Positions 26,173 through 33,534 of a stretch of DNA of 64,000 nucleotides are shown here, one piece after another. Where the stretch lies: contig CAJYYA010000016.1 of NCBI GenBank assembly GCA_913778905.1, positions 62,001 to 126,000 on the forward strand. Reading direction: 5' to 3'. Each line of letters starts with the position of its first letter. Positions within the stretch are counted from its first letter, which is position 1. The notes below the pieces were generated by a model. It searched no databases, had not been told where the DNA came from, and saw nothing but the letters and a program-made list of their open reading frames with translations. This DNA is from an uncultured Naasia sp. Its GTDB lineage: Bacteria > Actinomycetota > Actinomycetes > Actinomycetales > Microbacteriaceae. A program made the position numbers and the translations under genes.

Positions 26173-26186
26173 CTTGTCCGGTCAAG
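26173..26186. promoter_or_regulatory. Candidate GntR operator of the catabolic island
   Basis: CTTGTCCGGTCAAG is a 14-bp near-perfect palindrome (form CTTGnCCGGnCAAG), embedded in a wider TGACCG/CGGTCA inverted repeat at 26167-26184, 24 bp before the GntR start. HutC-type GntR proteins bind short palindromes of this size at their own promoters. The rest of the 396-bp gap up to the GH43 gene (26187-26463) holds no recognised gene; divergent promoters are presumably there. Confidence 0.55.
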
Positions 26187-26463
26187 TAGACGATAGAGCC
26201 CGTCGAGCTGTCAAGGGCGGGTTTTCACACGACCGTTACGCGCGAAACACGATGTTCACGAATCGCATTTCGCACACGTTTCCGGGCGGTCGTTCCGACA
26301 CTCGATGGCGGACGTGCGCGCGAGGGGTCCCGGTGCTCGGAGAGCGTGCCCGCGAGCGATAGCCGGGCAGACCGATCTCTCTCGCCGCCGTTCGTACCCC
26401 TCGAGGCGATGTCGAGGCTGGAGATCCGCCATATTTCTCGCGATCTGTACCCCATTTCGCCCG

Positions 26464-26479
26464 TTGTTACCGCTCACAA
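26464..26479. promoter_or_regulatory. Candidate LacI-type operator upstream of the first GH43 gene
   Basis: TTGTTACCGCTCACAA is an imperfect palindrome with a central CG, 66 bp before the GH43 start. Its half-site TTGTTACCG resembles the site TTTGTTCCCGGTAACAAA ahead of the second GH43 gene (33422-33439), suggesting a common LacI-family regulator encoded elsewhere. Confidence 0.45.
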
Positions 26480-26545
26480 TGTATGGTGAGGATCCCTTAC
26501 CGATCGTTCGAGATCGGAAGCGAAGAGTCGTCGAAGGAGACGCGA

Positions 26546-28021
26546 ATGAGACACGAAACCCCATCTGTCCCACGTGGCGCGAAGCGCTCCCGATTCCGAC
26601 GCGTCGCAGCGGGGCTCGTGGCTTTCGCTCTCGCCCTCGGAGGTCTCAGCGTCGCCGGTACGCAGTCGGCCACTGCCGCCGACGCCTACTCGGCCTATCT
26701 GCTCGTCCACTTCACCGGCGAATCCTCGAACGGCGAACAGATCTACTTCTCGGCCAGCACGGACGGCAAGTACTGGAACGACCTCAACAATGGTCAACCC
26801 ACTCTGCTCTCCACAGTCGGCACCCAGGGTGTCCGCGACCCGTCCATCGTCCGATCCCCCGACGGATCGAAGTTCTGGATAGTCGCCACCGACCTCCGGA
26901 TCGCCAGCGGCAGCGGTTGGGGCAATGCCATCGACAACGGCAGCCGCAACATCGTGGTGTGGGAGTCGAGCGACCTCGTCAACTGGTCCGCGCCGTGGCT
27001 TCTCAACGTGGCAGGCCCCATCCCCGACGGCCGCAACGCGTGGGCCCCCGAGGCCATCTGGAACCCGGCCACCAACTCGTACTTCCTGTACTGGGCGACC
27101 AACTCCAACCGCAACGGGGTCACCACCCACCGGATCTGGGGCGCATCGACTACGGACTTCCGCAGCATCAGCACCCCGCAGCTCTACATCGACCGCGGCA
27201 GCCAGAGCATCATCGACACCCAGATCGTCGAGCGCGACAACTCCGGCGGCGGATTCAAGTACTACCGCGCCTCCGGTGACGGTCAGATCACCATCGAGGG
27301 CAGCAACTCCATCCTCGGCTCGTGGTCCTACGTCGGCGATCTCCGAGGTGTGGGGCTGACCGGCTCCGACGTCGAAGGCCCGATTCTGTTCCGTTACAAC
27401 GGCACGACGCAGACCTTCGGAATGTTCGTCGACCAGTACGCCACCGGTCGCGGCTACCTCCCTCTCATCACCGAGGACATCACCTCGGCGTCGAACTGGA
27501 AGATCCGCGAGCAGGGCACCTACAGCATGGGTGCGACGACGAAGCGTCACGGCTCGGTCCTGCAGATCACCGCGACCGAATTGAACCGCCTGCAGTCCAA
27601 GTGGCCTTCCGCGGCTAAGCGGATCCAGTCCTACAACTTCGAGAACCGTTTCGTGCGCCACTCCAACCTCGTCGGGCGAATCGACCAGGGCGTCGCACCC
27701 TATGCGGACTCGCAATGGATCCTCCGCACCGGTCTCGCGAGCGGCCAGTCAGGCACGGTGTCATTCGAATCGGTGAACTTCCCGGGCTACTATCTCCGCC
27801 ACTACGGCTTCGAGATCCGCCTGGAGAAGAACGACGGCAGCGCGGCGTTCGCGGGAGATGCCACCTTCCGGCAGGTCGCCGGGTTGAAGGACTCCTCGGC
27901 GACGTCGTTCCAGTCCGTCAACTTCCCCGACCGCTACCTCCGCCACTCCGGGTTCGTCCTCCGTGTCGACCCCGTCTCGACCGATACCGAACGACAGGAC
28001 GCCACCTTCCGAATCGGGTAG
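26546..28021 (+). CDS. Secreted glycoside hydrolase, GH43-like catalytic domain plus AbfB arabinose-binding domain
   Basis: 491 residues from ATG 26546 (AAGGAGA 6 nt upstream). The signal peptide is cleaved near ATA/AD (residue 44). The five-bladed propeller domain (about 47-340) has GVRDPSIVRSPDGSKFWIVATD, in which RDP holds the likely catalytic-base Asp, and VWESSDLVNWS, AWAPEAIWNPATNSYFLYWA and RHGSVLQIT. From about 358 the protein has a beta-trefoil AbfB domain with repeated FENRFVRHSN, FPGYYLRHYGFEIRL and FPDRYLRHSGFVLRVD segments. AbfB binds arabinofuranose side chains, so the enzyme probably acts on arabinan or arabinoxylan outside the cell. A strong hairpin terminator follows. Confidence 0.87.
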   Translation: MRHETPSVPRGAKRSRFRRVAAGLVAFALALGGLSVAGTQSATAADAYSAYLLVHFTGESSNGEQIYFSASTDGKYWNDLNNGQPTLLSTVGTQGVRDPSIVRSPDGSKFWIVATDLRIASGSGWGNAIDNGSRNIVVWESSDLVNWSAPWLLNVAGPIPDGRNAWAPEAIWNPATNSYFLYWATNSNRNGVTTHRIWGASTTDFRSISTPQLYIDRGSQSIIDTQIVERDNSGGGFKYYRASGDGQITIEGSNSILGSWSYVGDLRGVGLTGSDVEGPILFRYNGTTQTFGMFVDQYATGRGYLPLITEDITSASNWKIREQGTYSMGATTKRHGSVLQITATELNRLQSKWPSAAKRIQSYNFENRFVRHSNLVGRIDQGVAPYADSQWILRTGLASGQSGTVSFESVNFPGYYLRHYGFEIRLEKNDGSAAFAGDATFRQVAGLKDSSATSFQSVNFPDRYLRHSGFVLRVDPVSTDTERQDATFRIG

Positions 28022-28037
28022 ACCCCGACAGGAGCAG

Positions 28038-28081
28038 CAGAACGGGGCCGGCCATCGCGATCGATGGCCGGCCCCGTTCTG
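28038..28081. terminator. Strong hairpin terminator after GH43-AbfB gene
   Basis: CAGAACGGGGCCGGCCAT (28038-28055) is perfectly complementary to 28064-28081, with two further C-G pairs and a 4-nt loop inside. It lies between the convergent GH43 gene and the lactate permease gene and may serve both. Confidence 0.8.
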
Positions 28082-28168
28082 CAATCGCTGCCCGAGACCT
28101 TCCACCCAGGAAGCCCTGGTGGAGCCGGGCCTCGGCTACCTCGTCGAGCCCCTCCGCCCGATGCCGTC

Positions 28169-29914
28169 TCAGGGCAGCATCCACGACAGCACGGACGACT
28201 GAAGACCCACGAGCAGGCACATGACGACCAGCATGCCGAGGCTCCACCAGATGACTTTGCGGAGGATGAGCGCTTCCTGACCCACGAGTCCGACCGCCGT
28301 CGCCGCGATGGCCAGGTTCTGGGGGCTGATCATCTTGCCGATCACGCCACCCGACGTGTTCGCAGCGACGAGCAGGGTCGGATCGATGCCCGCCTGGACG
28401 GCCGCGCTCTGCTGGAGGGTGGCAAACAGTGCGTTCGCGCTGGTGTCGGATCCCGTGACGGCTGTGCCGAACCAGCCCAGGATCGGCGAGAGGAAGGCGA
28501 AGAGAGCCCCCGTCCCCGCGATCCAGGCACCGATCGACAGCGTCATTCCCGACATGTTCATCACGTAGGCCAGGGCGAGCACGGACCCGACCGTCAGCAG
28601 CGAGAAGCGCAGCTTGACCAGAGTCGCCCACCAGACCTGCGCCGCTTCGCGGAGCGGCAGTCGGTAGACGAGTGCAACGACGACGCCGCAGATGATCAGG
28701 AGACTGCCCGCTGACGAGAGCCAGCCGAACGTGTAGACCGTGGAGGTGGCGGCGGTGCCGTCTGCGGTGAGGATGTTGCCGTCGAGACCCGGCCACGGAA
28801 CCTTGATGTCGGTGCCGGCGAGGAACGTCTTCACAGGCGACACCAGCTTGGCGAGAGAGAACACCGCGATCACGAGGAGGTAGGGGAAGAGCGCGAGGAA
28901 CACGCTGCGCGGCGTGAGGCCCGGACGGGGAGAGCTCGATCGGCTCGCGGCGGAATCCGAGCCGGAGGTGGCATCGAGTCCGTTTCGAGAACCCGAGGCG
29001 GGACCCTGCGCGCGCGCACCGCCCGTACCGACGGTCGCCCCGGCGCCGACCAGGCTCTCGGCTCGATCCTTCACGAGACGAGCGCGGGCCTCCATCGTGC
29101 CGCGAGGCTGCCAGAAGCGAAGCAGGATGACGGCCGCGGCGATACCGGCGAGGGACGCCACGATGTCGGTGAGCTCGACGGAGACCCAGGTGGCACTCAC
29201 CCACTGCGCGACCGCGAAGACGACACCGAAAGTCAGCGCGGCGGGCCAGGTCTCCTTCAGGCCGCGCCAGCCATCCGCGATGACCACCAGGATGAACGGC
29301 ACGAACAGAGCCACGATGGGCGTCTGGTGGCCGACGACGGCGCCGATCTCGCGATAGTCGATCCCCGTGAGGCTGCCCGCAGTGACGATGGGGGTCCCAA
29401 CGGCACCGAAGGCGACCGGCGCGGTGTTGGCGAGAAGCACGATGACCGCCGCACGCATCGGCGCGAATCCGACGGCCATGAGCATGACGCCCGTGATGGC
29501 GACCGGAGCTCCGAATCCTGCGAGCGCTTCGAGGAGACCGCCGAAGCCGAACGCGATGATGATCGCCTGGATGCGGGGATCGTCGCTCAACGCGTTGATG
29601 ACGAGTCGAAGATCTTCGAACCGACCGCTGCGCACGGTGAGCTCGTACAGCCAGATGGCGTTCAGCACGATCCACATGATCGGGAAGAGGCCGAAGACGA
29701 AACCCTGCGTCGCAGAGAGGCCGGCGAGGTCGACCGGCATCCGGAACCCGAGTACGGCTACCAGTAGCGCCACGGCCAGGCCGCTCAGACCCGCCCAATG
29801 CGCCTTCCACCGCAAGATCCCCAGGGTGATGAAGACCGTGACGAACGGCAGGCTCGCGACGAGGGCGGAGAGCATCACGCTGGCACCGATCGGCGCGAGT
29901 TCCGGGGTGTACAT
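28169..29914 (-). CDS. lldP: L-lactate permease (LldP/LctP family)
   Basis: 581 residues with at least twelve hydrophobic helices. Family landmarks are LFPIMWIVLNAIWLYELTVRSGRFE, AFGFGGLLEALAGFGAPVAI, LANTAPVAFGAVGTPIVTAG and, near the C-terminus, GWFGTAVTGSDTSANALFATLQ and AANTSGGVIGKMISPQNLAIA. The central loop (about residues 290-340) is Ser/Gly-rich. LldP imports lactate or glycolate with protons. No lactate dehydrogenase gene is adjacent. The gene is divergent from a FadR-type regulator, with an inverted repeat between them. Confidence 0.92.
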   Translation of the reverse strand: MYTPELAPIGASVMLSALVASLPFVTVFITLGILRWKAHWAGLSGLAVALLVAVLGFRMPVDLAGLSATQGFVFGLFPIMWIVLNAIWLYELTVRSGRFEDLRLVINALSDDPRIQAIIIAFGFGGLLEALAGFGAPVAITGVMLMAVGFAPMRAAVIVLLANTAPVAFGAVGTPIVTAGSLTGIDYREIGAVVGHQTPIVALFVPFILVVIADGWRGLKETWPAALTFGVVFAVAQWVSATWVSVELTDIVASLAGIAAAVILLRFWQPRGTMEARARLVKDRAESLVGAGATVGTGGARAQGPASGSRNGLDATSGSDSAASRSSSPRPGLTPRSVFLALFPYLLVIAVFSLAKLVSPVKTFLAGTDIKVPWPGLDGNILTADGTAATSTVYTFGWLSSAGSLLIICGVVVALVYRLPLREAAQVWWATLVKLRFSLLTVGSVLALAYVMNMSGMTLSIGAWIAGTGALFAFLSPILGWFGTAVTGSDTSANALFATLQQSAAVQAGIDPTLLVAANTSGGVIGKMISPQNLAIAATAVGLVGQEALILRKVIWWSLGMLVVMCLLVGLQSSVLSWMLP

Positions 29915-29951
29915 GGGTGGTCCTCCGAACGTCGTTGTTATGAAGGTTTCA

Positions 29952-29964
29952 ACCTCTTAGAGGT
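29952..29964. promoter_or_regulatory. Candidate LldR-type operator between lldP and its regulator
   Basis: ACCTCTTAGAGGT is a perfect 6+1+6 inverted repeat in the 119-bp divergent region, 38 bp upstream of lldP. FadR-subfamily GntR proteins bind short palindromes of this kind and usually control the adjacent transporter. Confidence 0.6.
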
Positions 29965-30033
29965 CAGACCGCTACGGCAACGTATCGGGTGGACCGCTAG
30001 ACTGTCAACTTCTCTCCTCCGAAGGCGGCGGTC

Positions 30034-30786
30034 ATGGCTTCACTCTCCTCTTCCGACGAGGCGGCCGTCGGGCTGTGGCTCCCGGTGAAGCGGGCCCGTG
30101 CACACGAACTGGTCATCGAAGCGATCGAGGACCGCATCCTCGCCGGATCGCTTCAGGTCGGGGATGCCCTTCCCCCCGAGCGGGAACTGGCGGCGAATCT
30201 CGAAGTGAGTCGAGCGGGTGTGCGCGAAGCCGTGCGGGTGCTGGAGAGCCAGGGCGTGCTGAGGTCGCAGCCCGGAGCGGGCGCCACTGCAGGCACCTTC
30301 GTCGCAGCCCTCCCCCGCGAGGCGCTCAGCCGCTTCCTCCGACTGCACGTCGCCCTGTCCAACTTCACCATCGAGGACGTGACCGAAGCGCGCATCGTCC
30401 TCGAACGGGCGAGCGCCGCCTCCGCCGCACGCGGGCTCGACGAGGCAGGGCGGGCGCGTATCACCGAGGCCCTCGCGGCCGGGGATGCGGCCATCGGGGA
30501 TCGCCAGGCCTTCAACGAAGCGGACACCCGCTTTCATCTCGCGGTCGCGGATGCCTCTGGAAGCAGCCTGTCCGCCGCCCTCACCGGCGCTATACGAGAG
30601 GCCATGCGGATGCCGATCCTTCACGCCATCGAACGAAGCGCCGATTGGGTCGACCAGTCGACGCTTCTGCAGAAGGAGCACTACGCGATCTCCGAGGCCA
30701 TCATGGCGGGTGATGCGGGGGGCGCGGCAGAGGCAGCCGAAACCCACATCCGCCGGGCTTCGGCGGTCCTGTTCGCCGCTCCCTGA
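30034..30786 (+). CDS. GntR/FadR family transcriptional regulator, probable lactate-responsive LldR-type
   Basis: 250 residues. The N-terminal winged helix (AHELVIEAIEDRILAGSLQVGDALPPERELAANLEVSR, RAGVREAVRVLESQGVL) is followed by an FCD all-helical effector domain. TEARIVLERASAASAA, FNEADTRFHLAVADASG and the final HYAISEAIMAGDAGGAAEAAETHI carry the Asp/His residues that form the FCD metal/carboxylate site. The ATG at 30034 lies just after TCTCCTCCGAAGGCGGCG. Divergent to lldP, it is the obvious candidate to control lactate uptake. Confidence 0.85.
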   Translation: MASLSSSDEAAVGLWLPVKRARAHELVIEAIEDRILAGSLQVGDALPPERELAANLEVSRAGVREAVRVLESQGVLRSQPGAGATAGTFVAALPREALSRFLRLHVALSNFTIEDVTEARIVLERASAASAARGLDEAGRARITEALAAGDAAIGDRQAFNEADTRFHLAVADASGSSLSAALTGAIREAMRMPILHAIERSADWVDQSTLLQKEHYAISEAIMAGDAGGAAEAAETHIRRASAVLFAAP

Positions 30787-30999
30787 CTCTCGCGTGGCGT
30801 CTGCTCGGAGTCGCGCGAGGCGGGCCCGGGCGGACGCCGGTCACTCGGCCCGACGGGGAGGAGGCCGGGCGACGATCGAAAGCTCACCGGCACCGGCATC
30901 GGCTGCTCACCGTCGGTGTGTTCGAATAGAGCCCAGGCATGTTCGTGGTCGATCGCCGACACGCGCTCTCGCTGCTCGATCCCACGACCGGAAACACGG

Positions 31000-32217
31000 A
31001 TGACCACGACCTCCCCCGCGCGCCCCGCGCAGCCCGTTCCGATCGCCGTCCGCCGCGCGCGTATCGCCGTCGGCGTCCTCTTCTTCACCAACGGCGCACT
31101 GTTCGCGAACCTGCTCCCCCGTTATCCGCTGATCAAGTCCGATCTCGACCTCAACGACGCGGCGTTCGGCGCCGCGGTGGCTGCCTTCCCGCTCGGAGCA
31201 CTCATCGCGGGACTCAGCGCAGGGCTCCTGATCCGTCGGTTCCGGTCGTCGCGCGTCGCCGTCGCCGCGACCGTCGTGACCGCCGGGGGCCTGCTCCTCG
31301 CCGGGGTAGCTCCGACCTGGATCGTCCTGGCCTCTGCCCTGTTCCTCGCCGGGGCGATGGACTCGATCAGCGACGTCGCGCAGAACTCGCACGGTCTCCG
31401 CGTGCAACGACTGTACGGACGTTCGATCATCAACAACTTCCATGCCATCTGGTCGATCGGAGCCGTGATCGGCGGAGTCATGGGAGCGGCCGCTGCGCAG
31501 TTCGAGGTCCCACTCCTCACCCACCTCGCGGTGTCGGCGGTCGTCTTCGGGCTCGCTGCACTGCTGGCCTATCGATGGCTCCTCGCCGGGCCCGAGATGG
31601 AACCGCTCGGCGAGACCGAAGGCGCCGCGCCGACGCCCTCGGCCAAGACGCTCGGCCTGGTCGCGCGTTACGGCATCCTGCTCGCGCTCGTCGTCATCGC
31701 CTCTGCCGGCGCGATCGTCGAGGACTCCGGCAGCTCGTGGTCGGCCATCTATCTCTCGCGCGACCTCGGAGCATCCGCTTTCGTCGCCGGCCTCGGCTTC
31801 ATCTCCCTGCAGGGCATGCAGTTCATCGGCCGACTGCTCGGCGATCGCATGACGGATCGCTTCGGGCAGCGAGCCATGGCCCGGATGGGCGGACTGCTCG
31901 TGCTCGTCGGCATGGGCGGGGCGCTCGCTTTCCCCAGCATCGTCGGCACCATCGTCGGCTTCGGTGTCGCCGGGTTCGGCGTCGCCACCCTCATCCCCGC
32001 GGCCATGCAGAACGCCGACGAGATCCCGGGCTTCCGCCCCGGCACCGGGCTGACGATCATCGGCTGGCTGCTCCGCGTCGGGTTCCTCGTCTCACCGCCC
32101 CTGGTGGGGGCGATCGCCGACGCGTCGGCGCTGCGGTTCGGCCTCCTCGTCGTGCCGGTCGCAGGACTGCTCGTCCTGATCTTCGCGCGCGTCCTGCACA
32201 GCCGGCAGGCTCGCTAG
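31000..32217 (+). CDS. MFS transporter
   Basis: About 405 residues from ATG 31000 (MTTTSPARPAQPVPIAVRRARI). It has twelve predicted helices. The loop between helices 2 and 3 (GLLIRRFRSSRVA) fits the MFS motif A position in degenerate form, and the second-half equivalent is GDRMTDRFGQRAMARMGG. The NNFHAIWSIGAVIGG helix and the general pattern resemble FucP/YbjJ-like MFS proteins of unknown substrate. No neighbour gives a clear substrate. The 213-bp gap before it holds no recognised feature. Confidence 0.85.
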   Translation: MTTTSPARPAQPVPIAVRRARIAVGVLFFTNGALFANLLPRYPLIKSDLDLNDAAFGAAVAAFPLGALIAGLSAGLLIRRFRSSRVAVAATVVTAGGLLLAGVAPTWIVLASALFLAGAMDSISDVAQNSHGLRVQRLYGRSIINNFHAIWSIGAVIGGVMGAAAAQFEVPLLTHLAVSAVVFGLAALLAYRWLLAGPEMEPLGETEGAAPTPSAKTLGLVARYGILLALVVIASAGAIVEDSGSSWSAIYLSRDLGASAFVAGLGFISLQGMQFIGRLLGDRMTDRFGQRAMARMGGLLVLVGMGGALAFPSIVGTIVGFGVAGFGVATLIPAAMQNADEIPGFRPGTGLTIIGWLLRVGFLVSPPLVGAIADASALRFGLLVVPVAGLLVLIFARVLHSRQAR

Positions 32218-32323
32218 CCACTGGCGGTTCGGTTGCTCCTCCGGGGCTGACTCGCCGCACCCCAGCCCAGGCCGATCAGCGACTCCACAGAGGATCGACC
32301 GAAGCAGCGTTGTCACAGGCTCG

Positions 32324-33319
32324 ATGATGTTGAGTTCTCCCATGGCCGGCATCGACGCACCCCACCCCGACTCGAGCCGCGAAGATCGCGACGACGCGGC
32401 GGTGATCGACGAGCTGCGGGTGGTCATCGAGTGCGAGGACTGGGATCTCGCCGTCGACTTCTATCGACGGGCGCTCGGTCTCGAGATCGTCGCGGGCTAC
32501 GCCTCCCCCAGCGAGGGCCAGTTGCTGCTCGAGGTCGGGGCGGCCTTCATCGAGCTCGTCCACCCGGAGCTCCCCAATCCGGAGACATCGACCCCCGGCG
32601 CCACCGCTATCAGCGATCCCGCTGCTCCCAAGATCCGGCTGTCGTTCCGTTCCCACGACCCGGCGACCACCGTCGCGCGCATGGAGGAAGCCGGTGCAGA
32701 GCGCATCGCCGGACCGGAGCTGACGACGTCGCACTCGGTCACCGCGCGCTTGATCGCACCCGACAACCTCCCCGTCTCGGTATTCAAGTCCTACGACAAC
32801 GCGGGGTTCTCCGAACCAGCCATCCCGCCGTCGCATCTGCCGCCGGAAGCCGAGGCGGGCACCGGACGCTTCGATGGCAAGTCGGGCATCCATTCGCTCA
32901 TCTATTCGAGCCGGGTCGCGGTCGATCTCGACGACGACGATCTGGTCGAACTGCTCTCGACGAGCCGCCGCAACAACGACGCACTGAACCTCACAGGCGT
33001 CCTGCTCTACCGCGAGGGTCGCTTCCTGCAGTACTTGGAAGGCCCGCGTGAAGCCCTGCTGGACCGGGTGCGCATCATCGCCGCCGATGAGCGACACACC
33101 TCGTTCGTCACCCTCCTCCAGGAGGACATCCCGCAGCGTCTGTTCCCGGCGTGGTCGATGGGATTCGAACGACTCAGCGCAAGGGCTGCAGCCGACATGC
33201 CCGGCTATCGGAACTCGTTCGCCGACCTCGCCGACTGCAGCGAAGAGCCGGGGACTCGCGGAGTGTTGAACGAGCTCAGCCAGTGGTTCGCCGCCCGGTC
33301 GGGAGCCGCCCAGCTCTGA
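32324..33319 (+). CDS. VOC (glyoxalase-like) domain fused to a BLUF blue-light sensor domain
   Basis: 331 residues. Residues about 28-160 form a VOC domain (ELRVVIECEDWDLAVDFYRRALGLEIV, LLLEVGAAFIELVHPE, LIAPDNLPVSVF). Residues about 188-282 form a BLUF domain. The flavin photocycle residues are all present with the same spacing as in AppA (Y21, N45, Q63, W104, M106): Y194 in LIYSS, N218 in SRRNN, Q236 in FLQYLEG, W277 and M279 in WSMGF. So the sensor should bind FAD and respond to blue light. The VOC part lacks an obvious first-strand metal histidine, so it may bind a ligand rather than catalyse. A helical tail of about 45 residues follows BLUF. No gene partner is evident. Confidence 0.88.
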   Translation: MMLSSPMAGIDAPHPDSSREDRDDAAVIDELRVVIECEDWDLAVDFYRRALGLEIVAGYASPSEGQLLLEVGAAFIELVHPELPNPETSTPGATAISDPAAPKIRLSFRSHDPATTVARMEEAGAERIAGPELTTSHSVTARLIAPDNLPVSVFKSYDNAGFSEPAIPPSHLPPEAEAGTGRFDGKSGIHSLIYSSRVAVDLDDDDLVELLSTSRRNNDALNLTGVLLYREGRFLQYLEGPREALLDRVRIIAADERHTSFVTLLQEDIPQRLFPAWSMGFERLSARAAADMPGYRNSFADLADCSEEPGTRGVLNELSQWFAARSGAAQL

Positions 33320-33421
33320 GACCGACGGCCGCGGCTCCCTGGCACCACGGCCCGATCCTAGCTGCGCGGCAGCTGGACGAGTGCATCTGAGCAGCCGCCG
33401 TTGTGTTGAGGATGATTTTTC

Positions 33422-33439
33422 TTTGTTCCCGGTAACAAA
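33422..33439. promoter_or_regulatory. Candidate LacI-family operator upstream of the second GH43 gene
   Basis: TTTGTTCCCGGTAACAAA is an 18-bp palindrome with only one mismatched pair, centred on CCGG, 95 bp before the ATG. CCGG-centred AACAAA palindromes are typical of LacI-type sugar regulators. It is similar to the site at 26464-26479. Confidence 0.6.
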
Positions 33440-33534
33440 TTGCTTAGGGTGTCCCTACAACGTTGTGCCGTGACGCACCAGAGGCGTCGCCCGCTCTCGG
33501 ATCGTCACCCGAAGAGAGCGAGGAAGCCTCCGCG

